A stretch of 64,000 nt of DNA from Cohaesibacter gelatinilyticus (lineage in GTDB: Bacteria; Pseudomonadota; Alphaproteobacteria; Rhizobiales; Cohaesibacteraceae), in assembly GCF_900215605.1 (NCBI RefSeq), contig NZ_OBEL01000002.1:62001-126000 (forward strand), written 5' to 3'. Made by a program: the position numbers and the translations under genes. Of the stretch, positions 44,481-53,272 are shown one piece after another. Below the pieces are notes generated by a model. That model saw nothing but the letters and a program-made list of their open reading frames with translations, made no database searches and had not been told where the DNA came from. Each line of letters opens with the position of its first letter. Position 1 is the stretch's first letter.

Positions 44481-45109
44481 AAATGACCGAAACCACACCC
44501 TATCCCGGTATTCCAGTACTGGCAATTTTACGTGGCATCACATCAGGCGAAATCCTGCCAATCGCTGATCAGCTGATCGCACATGATATTCGCCGGATCG
44601 AAGTACCCCTGAATTCACCAGATGCCATGCGGTCCATCGAGATGCTCATATCTCGCTATGGAAAAGACGCTCTGATAGGGGCAGGCACGGTACTTGAACG
44701 GGAAGAAGTCAATCAGCTTGCAGATATTGGCTGCAAAATTGTCGTCTCTCCAAATTTCGATCTGGATGTGGTGTCTGAAACCAAGGAAAAGGCCATGCTG
44801 TCCTGTCCTGGTGTCTTTACCCCCAGCGAAGCCTTTGCTGCACTGAAAGCTGGCGCTGACATCCTGAAATATTTCCCGGCAGATCTCTGCGGTCCGGCTG
44901 CAATCAAGGCCTGGCGGGCGGTCCTGCCCAGCAATACCAGCATTGTCGCCACCGGTGGCACCAATGCAGATACATTCTCAACTTGGCTAGCCGCCGGGGT
45001 GAACATGATCGGAGTTGGTAGTGCTCTTTACAAACCGGGAGACGGTGCTAAAGACGTCGCATACAAAGCTGAGGCCCTCGCAAAAGCCTATCAGACAAAG
45101 GACAGCTGA
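44477..45109 (+). CDS. dgoA: KDPG/KDPGal aldolase
   Basis: A 210-residue class I aldolase that splits 2-keto-3-deoxy-6-phosphogluconate or -galactonate to pyruvate and glyceraldehyde 3-phosphate. The Glu of LRGITSGE, the GAGTVLERE segment, and the Schiff-base lysine in ILKYFPADLCGP are present. FPAD rather than FPAE is seen in DgoA-type members. It is directly followed by the PfkB kinase gene. Confidence 0.9.
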   Translation: MKMTETTPYPGIPVLAILRGITSGEILPIADQLIAHDIRRIEVPLNSPDAMRSIEMLISRYGKDALIGAGTVLEREEVNQLADIGCKIVVSPNFDLDVVSETKEKAMLSCPGVFTPSEAFAALKAGADILKYFPADLCGPAAIKAWRAVLPSNTSIVATGGTNADTFSTWLAAGVNMIGVGSALYKPGDGAKDVAYKAEALAKAYQTKDS

Positions 45110-46024
45110 ATGACGGATCTCTTCTGTTTGGGTGAGCCTCTATTCGAGCTGAATCAGCAACCCGACGGCATGTTTTTACCCGGTTTTGGTGGCGATATTT
45201 CCAATGTCGCTATTGCAGCAGCCCGTCAGGGAGCATCATCAGGTATTCTGACACGCTTGGGCTCGGATCTGTTTGCAAGGGATATTAGGGCTTTATGGCA
45301 ACGCGAAGGCGTCGTGCAGGATCATGTCATCGAGACCGACGACAAGGAAACAGGGCTCTATTTCGTAACCCATGATGAAGACGGTCATCATTTTACCTAT
45401 CGTCGAGCAGGATCAGCTGCCAGCACTTACGGTCCCAAAGATCTACCTGTCGATGCCTTGCAGCACTGCAAGATTTTCTATGCTTCCGGCATCAGTCTTG
45501 CCATCAGCCCCTCCATGCATGACGCGGTGATGGAATGCGCCAGACAGGTTAAAAATTCAGGTGGTTTGTTCGCCTTCGATCCAAACCTGCGCACCGCACT
45601 ATGGCCGTTGGACCGTGCACGAAAAATGACCCATGAAGTTATGAAAATCTGTGACGTTGCCTTGCCCGGCTATGATGACGCCAAAACCCTGACCGGATTG
45701 GAACAACCAGAAGCCATTGCCGATTTCTATCATGATCTCGGCGCATCAGTGGTTGCCTTGACATTGGGTCACAAGGGCGTCTTGCTCTCCAGCAAGGAAG
45801 GCCGAACGAGCATTGCACCACATCAGGTTTCTGCAATTGATGCCACTGGCGCAGGCGACTGCTTCAATGGAGCATTTCTCGCAGCTTGTCTTGCTGGCAC
45901 AGATAATATCGAAGCTGCAACCCGCGCCAATGCAGCTGCTGCCTTGTCTGTCTGTGGCTATGGCGCAATTGCTGCCATTCCAGATCTGCCGAAAACATTG
46001 GATTTCATCAAGTCTTGGCCTTGA
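45110..46024 (+). CDS. PfkB-family sugar (acid) kinase, KdgK-like
   Basis: A 304-residue ribokinase-fold kinase. GGDISNVAIAAARQGASSG near residue 25 is the first signature, and DATGAGDCFNGAFLAA (about residues 245-260) contains the catalytic Asp and anion hole. The sequence fits 2-keto-3-deoxygluconate kinases. With DgoK in the same operon, both C4 epimers of 2-keto-3-deoxy-hexonate might be used. It starts at the base after the previous stop. Confidence 0.85.
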   Translation: MTDLFCLGEPLFELNQQPDGMFLPGFGGDISNVAIAAARQGASSGILTRLGSDLFARDIRALWQREGVVQDHVIETDDKETGLYFVTHDEDGHHFTYRRAGSAASTYGPKDLPVDALQHCKIFYASGISLAISPSMHDAVMECARQVKNSGGLFAFDPNLRTALWPLDRARKMTHEVMKICDVALPGYDDAKTLTGLEQPEAIADFYHDLGASVVALTLGHKGVLLSSKEGRTSIAPHQVSAIDATGAGDCFNGAFLAACLAGTDNIEAATRANAAAALSVCGYGAIAAIPDLPKTLDFIKSWP

Positions 46025-46224
46025 GATGCAACAAATGTACAAAAAGCGATGTCTGAGAGCCATGGAAGTTACGCACATACAGCACTTATGACTCGACAAA
46101 AAAGTGTGAACGATTAGTTTACCAGTCACTGTTGGTGATCCTGGATGGACCATAGCGGAGCAAGGAACAGGGCTCGATAATCCCGTCTTTTGCGAGGTTC
46201 ATCCCAAACAATCAAGGCGTCAAA

Positions 46225-46557
46225 ATGATTACGAAATCCAAACTCCCCCTCATCGCCCTGCTTGCAGCATTCTCTCTCTCTGCCTGCTCCACATCGAAGG
46301 TTGTTCAGACCGAACAAATCGGCGATGAGCAACTCTCTTGCGCGCAGATCATGCAAGAAATTCAGGAAGCAAAACGCTTTGAAGATGAAGCACAAAGCAA
46401 AAAAGGCATCACCGGCACGAATGTTGCCGCAGCAGCCCTGTTCTGGCCTGCTCTGATCGTGACCTATTCTTCCGCAGAAGAAGCAGAAAATGCAGCCCGC
46501 ACACGTCAGACCAATCTGGTGCGCCTGGCCAATCAGAAAAACTGCTCTGCACAATAA
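46225..46557 (+). CDS. Small lipoprotein of unknown function
   Basis: A 110-residue exported lipoprotein: a basic start (MITKSKLP), a hydrophobic stretch (LIALLAAFSLSA) and the lipobox SACS with the lipid-modified Cys at residue 21. The mature part has an EIQEAKRFEDEAQSKK helix, then a hydrophobic AAAALFWPALIVTY segment that could insert in a membrane. Similar small lipoproteins are common in Alphaproteobacteria with no known function. It stands alone before a hairpin terminator. Confidence 0.8.
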   Translation: MITKSKLPLIALLAAFSLSACSTSKVVQTEQIGDEQLSCAQIMQEIQEAKRFEDEAQSKKGITGTNVAAAALFWPALIVTYSSAEEAENAARTRQTNLVRLANQKNCSAQ

Positions 46558-46564
46558 AGACATT

Positions 46565-46589
46565 TCCCCCGCTTCATCGAAGCGGGGGA
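46565..46589. terminator. Hairpin terminator after the lipoprotein gene
   Basis: An 11-bp stem (TCCCCCGCTTC/GAAGCGGGGGA) with an ATC loop, eight bases after the lipoprotein stop. T-runs beyond it are weak, but there is no other candidate for termination in this convergent gap. Confidence 0.7.
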
Positions 46590-46666
46590 GCGACCTCTTC
46601 TCGCATCAGAAACGCTGTCCTATATCACTACAAACAGGCAAATCCAGAAGTCGCCTGTCAACAAGA

Positions 46667-47485
46667 TCACCCACGAAGGACATCATCCAACCAAGATTGA
46701 AAGTCTTGTTGCAGATGGATGGCCTGACTTTTGGGCAGATAATGCCCACCAATATCAAACTTCCGAAAACTTGCATGCCTGTTCATCTTTAAAAGATTTT
46801 CGGACAAGGCAATCGGTGTCATCCAGTCATCTGCTGCGCATGCTATCCGCATAGGCACATCAATGGCCGGTTGAAACGCATGCGCATTGAATGCCAAAAC
46901 CGCAGCAGTGCGATCTTCAATCTCCGAAAGAGGAGGAATGGTCGGCACCATTTTCTGCTCCGCCTCTGAGAATGCATCTTCATTGCAATTGACCATTGCA
47001 GGGGGATTCATAAAGAGGGTCGTTGCGCGGATATAGGCCAAAACTCCCGAATCCTTATAAGCCAATAGTCTGGCTTCGAAGACCCGTTGCATCCATGAAT
47101 CAGCCTGATCCCACCCTCCAAGGGCATATATGGCTCTTACATGTTCAATGGCTTTATCGGCAAGGATCCATCCCACACAAGCACCCATGGAGTGACCAAG
47201 CACAACTGCCGGACATACAGTAACTGCCTTCAGAATGGTCAATGCATCATCAGCAAGTTGCTGCATCGACAGAGCATCATCATATTTGCCACTTTGACCA
47301 GTGCCCCGTTGATCATATGAAATCACTCTGAAATCTTGCTTCATCAACTCAATGAGTGGATTCCAGAAATCGGCAACCCCAATAAAGCCGGTTATCAGGA
47401 GAACAGGTGTTGCATCTTCTGGTCCGTCTATCCGAACATGGATGATTTCGCCTGATTGAGTGGGGACTTTTCTAAATTCTGTCAT
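46667..47485 (-). CDS. Alpha/beta hydrolase
   Basis: A 272-residue hydrolase. The oxyanion segment LLITGFIGVADFWNP, the nucleophile elbow GHSMGACVG (Ser about residue 97), and the late His in FDIGGHYLPKSQ are present. Members include esterases, haloperoxidase-like and C-C hydrolases, so the substrate is open. It overlaps the PLP lyase gene by four bases and is last in a ridA-lyase-hydrolase operon. Confidence 0.87.
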   Translation of the reverse strand: MTEFRKVPTQSGEIIHVRIDGPEDATPVLLITGFIGVADFWNPLIELMKQDFRVISYDQRGTGQSGKYDDALSMQQLADDALTILKAVTVCPAVVLGHSMGACVGWILADKAIEHVRAIYALGGWDQADSWMQRVFEARLLAYKDSGVLAYIRATTLFMNPPAMVNCNEDAFSEAEQKMVPTIPPLSEIEDRTAAVLAFNAHAFQPAIDVPMRIACAADDWMTPIALSENLLKMNRHASFRKFDIGGHYLPKSQAIHLQQDFQSWLDDVLRG

Positions 47486-48471
47486 CTGAAAATCTCCTGG
47501 TATGCAAAGAGCAGGGGTAAACCGCCGGTATGCACAAACACCACGGTATCGTTGGAACCCAGACCTGATTCTGGAAGCCAGCCGATAAAACCCGCCATGG
47601 CCTTGCCCGTGTAAACCGGATCCAGAAAAACGCCCTCAAGCTGTGCCACCAACCGGATGGCTTCAACACACTCCTTCGTCGGTTGTCCATAGCCCGCCCC
47701 AAGCGCACGGCTATCAACCTTGATTTTCGTATTGATGTTTGAATGACCGATGGTTTCGGTAATAAGGCGATTGATCTCCTGTTGTGCCATTGCTTCATCA
47801 TGCAGGATGGAAAATCCTTGCACATTTGTCCCCGAAGCCTCGTTTTCAACAGCGATAACAAGTCCTGCCTGAGTGCCACAGGTTCCGGTCGCGACAACGA
47901 TGGTGTCTGGATGCCTGTCAAGATCCTTGCATAACTGCAAAATTTCCCGACCGGATTCTATATAACCGCGAACCCCCAGATTATCCGAAGCTCCGAAAGG
48001 CAAAATGTAGGGCGACTTTCCACCCTTTCTGAGTATCTCGGCAATCTCAATCATTCCCTCCATGAAGTCACGCTCAGGATCAACAAGTTCAAAGCGCGTA
48101 TTCATCAAGTCCATTAGCAGGGCATTGCCACTAAAGAGATAGGAAACATCCTTTCGCTCAACCAGATCCTTGACCGCAATGACCACTTCAAATCCACATT
48201 GAGCAGCACAACCAACCAGCTCGCGCGCGCAATTTGACTGCGAATGTGCCGCAAGAATAAGAGTATCCGCCCCCACTGCCCTGGCATCCGCAAACTGCCG
48301 CTCAAACTTTCGGATTTTATTGCCCCCTCCAGATGGGCCAAGGTCATCGCGTTTGAGAAAAATCTGCGGGCCACCAAGGTGCTTGGACAACCGATCAAGT
48401 GGCTGGAGCTGTGGCGTATCCTGAAGGAGAGAAATTTTGGGTTGCATCATAAAATCTGTTTGCATGCTCAT
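47482..48471 (-). CDS. D-cysteine desulfhydrase/ACC deaminase-like PLP enzyme
   Basis: A 329-residue fold-type II PLP enzyme. The PLP lysine is in GGGNKIRKFE (about residues 45-54), and the phosphate cup in ATGTCGTQAGLV. The family contains D-cysteine desulfhydrase and 1-aminocyclopropane-1-carboxylate deaminase. Both release ammonia from small amino acids via enamine intermediates, which fits with the RidA gene directly upstream (one base apart) in the same operon. Substrate undecided; a D-amino acid is the best guess. Start ATG at 48471 or 48465. Confidence 0.85.
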   Translation of the reverse strand: MSMQTDFMMQPKISLLQDTPQLQPLDRLSKHLGGPQIFLKRDDLGPSGGGNKIRKFERQFADARAVGADTLILAAHSQSNCARELVGCAAQCGFEVVIAVKDLVERKDVSYLFSGNALLMDLMNTRFELVDPERDFMEGMIEIAEILRKGGKSPYILPFGASDNLGVRGYIESGREILQLCKDLDRHPDTIVVATGTCGTQAGLVIAVENEASGTNVQGFSILHDEAMAQQEINRLITETIGHSNINTKIKVDSRALGAGYGQPTKECVEAIRLVAQLEGVFLDPVYTGKAMAGFIGWLPESGLGSNDTVVFVHTGGLPLLFAYQEIFR

Positions 48472-48472
48472 C

Positions 48473-48946
48473 TCACGCCACCGATTGATCTTCCGACAGA
48501 AGGCCAAGCGTCATCTCTACCTCAACCGGTGAGTTCGCCGGAAGCTGGCAAACTCCTACTGCGGATCTCGCTGAGACCTGATCTGGTCCGAGAACATCAC
48601 AAATCTCTGATGAAGCAGCATTGGCTATTTCGGGAAGAGCGACCTTGTCCGACCCGCAAGCAACAAAAACCGTATGCCGCGCAACAACAATCCGCTCCTT
48701 CCAATCGGGTCCAAGCAAGTCATGAATAGCCTGAAAGCCATTCAGCACACACAATTTGGCTGCTTCACATGCATCATCCAGTCCGACTTCCGATCCGACT
48801 TTGCCAGCAACGACAAGTCCATTGTCATCAAACGGAAGCTGTCCTGAAACGTAAAGGATATCGCCGAACTGACGAACATGACAGAAGTGCCCAATAGGCT
48901 TTGCCGGCTTGTGCGATATCACTTTGTCTTTGGAATTTATGGCCAT
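48473..48946 (-). CDS. RidA-family protein (copy 2)
   Basis: A 157-residue RidA-family imine deaminase of the longer subfamily. The ATG at 48946 (MAINSKDK) has GGAGGA upstream; the open frame extends 96 bases without a better start. LYVSGQLPFDDNG, and the arginine in ARSAVGVCQLPANSPVEVEM are conserved. It is the first gene of the ridA-lyase-hydrolase operon and is divergent from a TRAP transporter. It is unrelated in detail to the copy at 41952. Confidence 0.9.
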   Translation of the reverse strand: MAINSKDKVISHKPAKPIGHFCHVRQFGDILYVSGQLPFDDNGLVVAGKVGSEVGLDDACEAAKLCVLNGFQAIHDLLGPDWKERIVVARHTVFVACGSDKVALPEIANAASSEICDVLGPDQVSARSAVGVCQLPANSPVEVEMTLGLLSEDQSVA

Positions 48947-49006
48947 TGATTCCTCCAAATGGCTGGCTGAAACATTGTCAAAATAAAATATTATTGACAT
49001 AGGCAT

Positions 49007-49035
49007 TATATATATTGTCATATGACAATTGTAAA
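49007..49035 (-). promoter_or_regulatory. Promoter of the ridA operon with an embedded palindromic operator
   Basis: On the minus strand -35 TTTACA (49030-49035) and -10 TATATA (49007-49012) are 17 bases apart. The spacer is almost filled by the perfect 16-base palindrome ATTGTCATATGACAAT (49014-49029). A further ATTGTCA half-site lies at 48974-48980. A repressor bound here would block this promoter and could also control the divergent TRAP operon; the MocR protein of the cluster is the candidate. Confidence 0.6.
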
Positions 49036-49065
49036 TCAGCAATTTCTCAGGGAGGAGAAACCATC

Positions 49066-50067
49066 ATGAACAAACTATTGGCATGCGCCGTTACAGCAAT
49101 CGGATTGCAATTTTCACAACCGTTGCACGCCGAGGAATCCTTCATTCTTTCCCACGCTTTGCCTGAAGCGCACATCTTCCATCCAACGGCAAAAACCTTC
49201 ATGAAGTCCCTTGCAAAGACCTGCTCCGGGGAATTCAATGTCGAGTATCATCTGGGCGGCGATCTCGGGGATTGGACAGTTCAATTCGAGCAGGCAATGG
49301 TTGGCGTTATTCCTGCAACCTTTGTCTTTGCCAACTCAGAAGTGGACCCTCGTCTGGATGTATCATTTCTTGGTTATGTTGCCGATAACTGGGAAACAGC
49401 TCGAAAAGTCTACGGTCCGGGGGGCGATGTGGAGAGCCTCTACAAGGAAATTCTAAGCGATCTTGGTATCCGCATGATGGGAACAATCCCGGTTGACTTT
49501 GGCGGCATTGCCATGCGGAAAGGAGACACCCGTATCCCGGTAAACCTCCCCTCAGATGCATCCGGCGTAAAGCTTCGGGTTCCACCCATGCCGATAGGTC
49601 GGATACGTTTCGAAAAACTGGGCTTCAGCGTTGTACCACTGCCATTTTCAGAAGTTTATACCGCTCTGCAACTTGGCACCGTCGACGGGCGAACATTCGC
49701 TCCGCCAGCCGAGATTTGGCAAATGCGCGATGTCATTGAAAGCTACATATTGACCAATGACTATTTCGAGCACGCATTCTTTGCCGTCAACAATGCCTGG
49801 TTTGATAAATTGTCAAAGGCTCAGCAAGCTTGTTTCACCACCGCAGCTGACACAGCCATCGCATTCTCATGGTCTGACGCTCAACGGCAAAGCAAAGATT
49901 GGATGGAAAAAATCAAAGATGCCGGGATCAAAATCGTCAAGCCAACCGAGACCCAGTTAAAAGCAATTCGAGCCTCCGCTATGGAGAATGAATGGAAATA
50001 TCTGCAGGATCAGTTGGGCAATGACGTTATGGCCCGTCTGAAAAAGGCCTCGAGTCCAAAGAACTAA
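49066..50067 (+). CDS. TRAP transporter solute-binding protein (second system)
   Basis: A 333-residue periplasmic DctP-family protein. The ATG at 49066 follows GGGAGGAG and gives a signal peptide ending at QPLHAEES. Family landmarks are ASGVKLRVPPMPIGRI (the ligand arginine) and EVYTALQLGTVDGRTFAPP. The QEN motif of dicarboxylate binders is replaced by RTFAP, so the ligand is probably not a C4-dicarboxylate. The neighbouring PLP lyase and RidA genes suggest an amino-acid-like or amino-acid-derived ligand. Confidence 0.9.
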   Translation: MNKLLACAVTAIGLQFSQPLHAEESFILSHALPEAHIFHPTAKTFMKSLAKTCSGEFNVEYHLGGDLGDWTVQFEQAMVGVIPATFVFANSEVDPRLDVSFLGYVADNWETARKVYGPGGDVESLYKEILSDLGIRMMGTIPVDFGGIAMRKGDTRIPVNLPSDASGVKLRVPPMPIGRIRFEKLGFSVVPLPFSEVYTALQLGTVDGRTFAPPAEIWQMRDVIESYILTNDYFEHAFFAVNNAWFDKLSKAQQACFTTAADTAIAFSWSDAQRQSKDWMEKIKDAGIKIVKPTETQLKAIRASAMENEWKYLQDQLGNDVMARLKKASSPKN

Positions 50068-50068
50068 C

Positions 50069-50578
50069 ATGAATAGTGAAAACTTGACCTCCGTTCGGCT
50101 CCAAAGAGCCGAGCGGTTAACGAGATGGACACTTGAAGCATCGATGGTCTTTTTTGGACTGGGCCTTGCAGGACTTATGTTTGCCCAAGTCATTCTCCGC
50201 GAACTTGATTCTGCATTTCTGGGATTCGAAGAAGCTGCAATTCTTCTGGGCCTTTGGGTCTATTTTCTCGGTTTTGCTTATGGAACATGGCAAAAATGTC
50301 ATATCGCGGGTGGTCTGGAAACTTTGATTATCAGATCCCAACGGACCAGACATTGGCATGAGCTTTTCATAAGCTTTGCTTCCCTTTGCTTTTTGCTATT
50401 CATCCTGTTTCGCGCCTGGGATTATTTTGCTTTCACGTCCGGCAATGGTCGAGTCAGCACCTATCTGCGCTGGCCCCGCGGTCTTTGGGCATCCAGCCTG
50501 CTGATCGGCATAAGCTTGAGCTGCCTTGCCGAGCTTTTCCATTTCTTTACCTCCCTCAAGCGTCTCTACAAAGGATAA
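50069..50578 (+). CDS. TRAP transporter small permease (second system)
   Basis: A 169-residue DctQ-family protein with four hydrophobic helices: WTLEASMVFFGLGLAGLMFA, FLGFEEAAILLGLWVYFLGFA, a helix near residues 98-115 and the last near 138-158. It begins one base after the dctP stop. No unusual features. Confidence 0.88.
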   Translation: MNSENLTSVRLQRAERLTRWTLEASMVFFGLGLAGLMFAQVILRELDSAFLGFEEAAILLGLWVYFLGFAYGTWQKCHIAGGLETLIIRSQRTRHWHELFISFASLCFLLFILFRAWDYFAFTSGNGRVSTYLRWPRGLWASSLLIGISLSCLAELFHFFTSLKRLYKG

Positions 50579-50583
50579 GGATC

Positions 50584-51909
50584 ATGGAATTTGGTATGAT
50601 AGCAGCAGTCTTCGCGCTGCTGTTGATGATCCTTTGCGGCTTTCCGATTGCATATGCTTTTGGTGTCACGGGATTTTTGATAACAGCAATAGCTGGCGGC
50701 AACTCATCATTTCACCTTGGCCAAGCCATGTCCCAGATGGGGGGATTTGCACTTCTGGCATTGCCATTGTTCATCATCTCAGGTGCACTGATGAGTGAGG
50801 CAGGAATTTCAGACCGGCTCCTAAGGGTCGTTGACCGAATTTTCGGACAATTGCGTGGAGGTCTGGGATTGGTGACAATTTTGTCATGTGCTTTATTTGG
50901 AGCCATATCTGGCAGTGCAGCAGCCGCTATCGCCGCCATTGGCCGCATCATGATCCCCCGTATGATCGACGATGGATACAAGCCCGGATATGCAACGGCG
51001 TTGGTGGCCTGTTCCTCGGTATTATCCTTGATGATACCACCGAGCATTCCAATGATCGTTTTCGCGATAACATCGGGAATATCCGTTGGTGCTGCATTCC
51101 TCTCAACCGTTATCCCCGGGCTCATTCTCGCATTCGTCTATGCTCTATTGAACATGGCTTTTTCGGGTGTGGCAGCGAGACAGACAAACCAGAAAAATTA
51201 TCGATCAAAGCAGATTTTGAGGGCAGATCATGATGCAGAACAAGGCCGCAAACAGACAGATCTGATCGAGGCGTCATGGGCCCTTGGTTTGCCTCTTATA
51301 GTTCTTGGCGGAATTTATAGTGGTATCTTCACGCCAACTGAAGCCGCCGCTGTGGCGGTGGTCTATGCATTTTTCGTTGGCTGGATCATTTATCGCCGCC
51401 TGACCCTGCGTTCTATCGCCAGCTCTGTTCGGGATGGTGTCGCCATGACAGGTCAGATCGCCATCATTCTCTTCTTCTTGTTTGTTCTGACACGCTCAAT
51501 GTCCATGGAACAAATTCCCCAGAATATTGCCAATACCATTCTTGGGCTTTCAGACAATTATATCGTAGTACTGCTCCTGTTGAATGTGGCGCTTCTGGTG
51601 ATCGGCATGCTGGTCGATGATATTTCAGGAAGCATTCTGGCAGCAGTTGTCCTGATGCCAATCGCGATAAAAGCCGGGATAAATCCGGTTCACTTTGCAG
51701 CGATAGTGGGGGTCAATCTAGGCCTTGGGAATGTATCACCACCTTGCGCTCCATTGTTGTTCATGGCAGGCGGCATCTCCAATCTTCATCTCCCAGCTTA
51801 TATCGGTCCATCCCTAAAACTGTTACTGACGGGACATTTACCCGTAGTTTTGCTTGTAACCTTCATCCCGCAATTGGCATTATGGCTACCAAACATGCTA
51901 TTGAACTAG
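50584..51909 (+). CDS. TRAP transporter large permease (second system)
   Basis: A 441-residue DctM-family permease. The ATG at 50584 (MEFGMIAAVFALLL) follows AAGGATAAGGATC. Landmarks: SGALMSEAGISDRLL, ISGSAAAAIAAIGRIMIPRM, PPSIPMIVFAITSG, GGIYSGIFTPTEAAAVAVVYA and NLGLGNVSPPCAPLLFMAGG. A polar insertion (about residues 196-230) lies in the middle, as in the first DctM here. The end overlaps the MocR start by 28 bases. Confidence 0.93.
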   Translation: MEFGMIAAVFALLLMILCGFPIAYAFGVTGFLITAIAGGNSSFHLGQAMSQMGGFALLALPLFIISGALMSEAGISDRLLRVVDRIFGQLRGGLGLVTILSCALFGAISGSAAAAIAAIGRIMIPRMIDDGYKPGYATALVACSSVLSLMIPPSIPMIVFAITSGISVGAAFLSTVIPGLILAFVYALLNMAFSGVAARQTNQKNYRSKQILRADHDAEQGRKQTDLIEASWALGLPLIVLGGIYSGIFTPTEAAAVAVVYAFFVGWIIYRRLTLRSIASSVRDGVAMTGQIAIILFFLFVLTRSMSMEQIPQNIANTILGLSDNYIVVLLLLNVALLVIGMLVDDISGSILAAVVLMPIAIKAGINPVHFAAIVGVNLGLGNVSPPCAPLLFMAGGISNLHLPAYIGPSLKLLLTGHLPVVLLVTFIPQLALWLPNMLLN

Positions 51910-53213
51910 CAAAACAACATGGTCAGTCAGAAATGCAAATCGCAACAGCTCAAGAACTTGCGGACGATATACGAAAAAAGATCGAGGAAGGAAGGCTAAA
52001 ACCGGGTGATCGCCTTGAGCCGATCCGTAGCCTTGCAGAAACCGTTGGCCTTAATCGAAATACGGTGGCTGCAGCATACAAGAAACTGCAGCATCTGGGC
52101 CTTGTCGAACCTTCCGGTCGTAACATGCGAGTGTCTTTGCGACCCATCATCAATGATGAAGAATATCTGCGCCGCACCTATCCAGGAGTCGTGGATCTGA
52201 GTTTCAACAACCCCGATCCCGCTCTTCTGCCTGACGCAACCAAAGTCCTGCACGAGATGTCGATAGGGTCACCAAGTTTGTATGGTGACCCTGCAGACAA
52301 CCAGCAGCTCTGCAAACATTTCCTGAACTTGAACAAGACGCTGGAATATCCAGATGGCGAAATGATAATCTCCTCGGGAAATACGGATGTGATGGAGAGG
52401 TTGTTACGCCTCTATCTCTCTTTTGGTGACAAGGTTGCCATAGAAGATCCATGCTATATGAAATTGCTTCACCTGGTACGAGCCAATGGACTTACTCCAC
52501 TTCCATTATCAATGGATAGCGAAGGCATCATTCCCCAATCCTTGAAAGATATGCTCGAAGCCGGAGCCAAGGCAGTCTTTGTCACACCACGTGCACAAAA
52601 TCCAACTGGAGTTTGCATAACAGTTGATCGCGCAAGGGAATTACGAGAAGTTCTCGACCAGTTCCCTGATGTTCTTGTTGTAGAAGATGAGCATGCAGGC
52701 CCTTTGATCCGTTCAAAAGCAAATTCACTTATCGACCCAAAGCGCAACCATTGGGCAATCCTGCATTCTGCAGCAAAATATCTCGGCCCGGACCTCAGGG
52801 TTGGGGGAACCATCGCATCACCCAGAACAATTGGACGCCTACGCTCTCAACGAGCCCTCGGGGGTCAAGCAATCAGCCATATCATGCAAACCCTGACCTG
52901 CAAATTGTTCGAACTTGCTGAGCTCAAATCACTATTCATCTCCACTGCTACGACATACGCGAGGCGACGCATTGCTTTCGAAAAGGCATTAACCGATCAC
53001 AATGTTCCTTACTGGCCGGGAACTGGCCTGAATGTATGGATACCTGCCCCCCGCGCAGAACGCTTGGCCGGTCGGTTGTTTCGAGAAGGCTGGGAAGTAA
53101 GAACTGGTTCGGAATTCTGCCTGCAAAGCGAGAACGGATTGCGTGTAACCATCAGTCAACTTGAAGAAACAACCTGCCACAGTCTCGCCAAAGCAATTTC
53201 TGACCATTATTGA
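51882..53213 (+). CDS. MocR-type regulator (GntR HTH + aminotransferase fold)
   Basis: A 443-residue PLP-binding transcriptional regulator. A GntR winged HTH (about residues 20-85: GDRLEPIRSLAETVGLNRNT and VAAAYKKLQHLGLVEPSGR) is joined to an aminotransferase class I domain with TPRAQNPTGVCITVDR and the PLP lysine in HSAAKYLGPDLRVG. The start is at 51882, inside the end of dctM; an ATG at 51933 is possible. MocR proteins usually control nearby genes for amino compounds such as taurine, ectoine or GABA. It is therefore the likely controller of the TRAP and ridA-lyase operons. Confidence 0.88.
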   Translation: MATKHAIELAKQHGQSEMQIATAQELADDIRKKIEEGRLKPGDRLEPIRSLAETVGLNRNTVAAAYKKLQHLGLVEPSGRNMRVSLRPIINDEEYLRRTYPGVVDLSFNNPDPALLPDATKVLHEMSIGSPSLYGDPADNQQLCKHFLNLNKTLEYPDGEMIISSGNTDVMERLLRLYLSFGDKVAIEDPCYMKLLHLVRANGLTPLPLSMDSEGIIPQSLKDMLEAGAKAVFVTPRAQNPTGVCITVDRARELREVLDQFPDVLVVEDEHAGPLIRSKANSLIDPKRNHWAILHSAAKYLGPDLRVGGTIASPRTIGRLRSQRALGGQAISHIMQTLTCKLFELAELKSLFISTATTYARRRIAFEKALTDHNVPYWPGTGLNVWIPAPRAERLAGRLFREGWEVRTGSEFCLQSENGLRVTISQLEETTCHSLAKAISDHY

Positions 53214-53272
53214 CCCTCGAAATCGTCACGAGCTCCTGCCTTTCTGTTGTGAATACCAACCCTCGAAAATCT

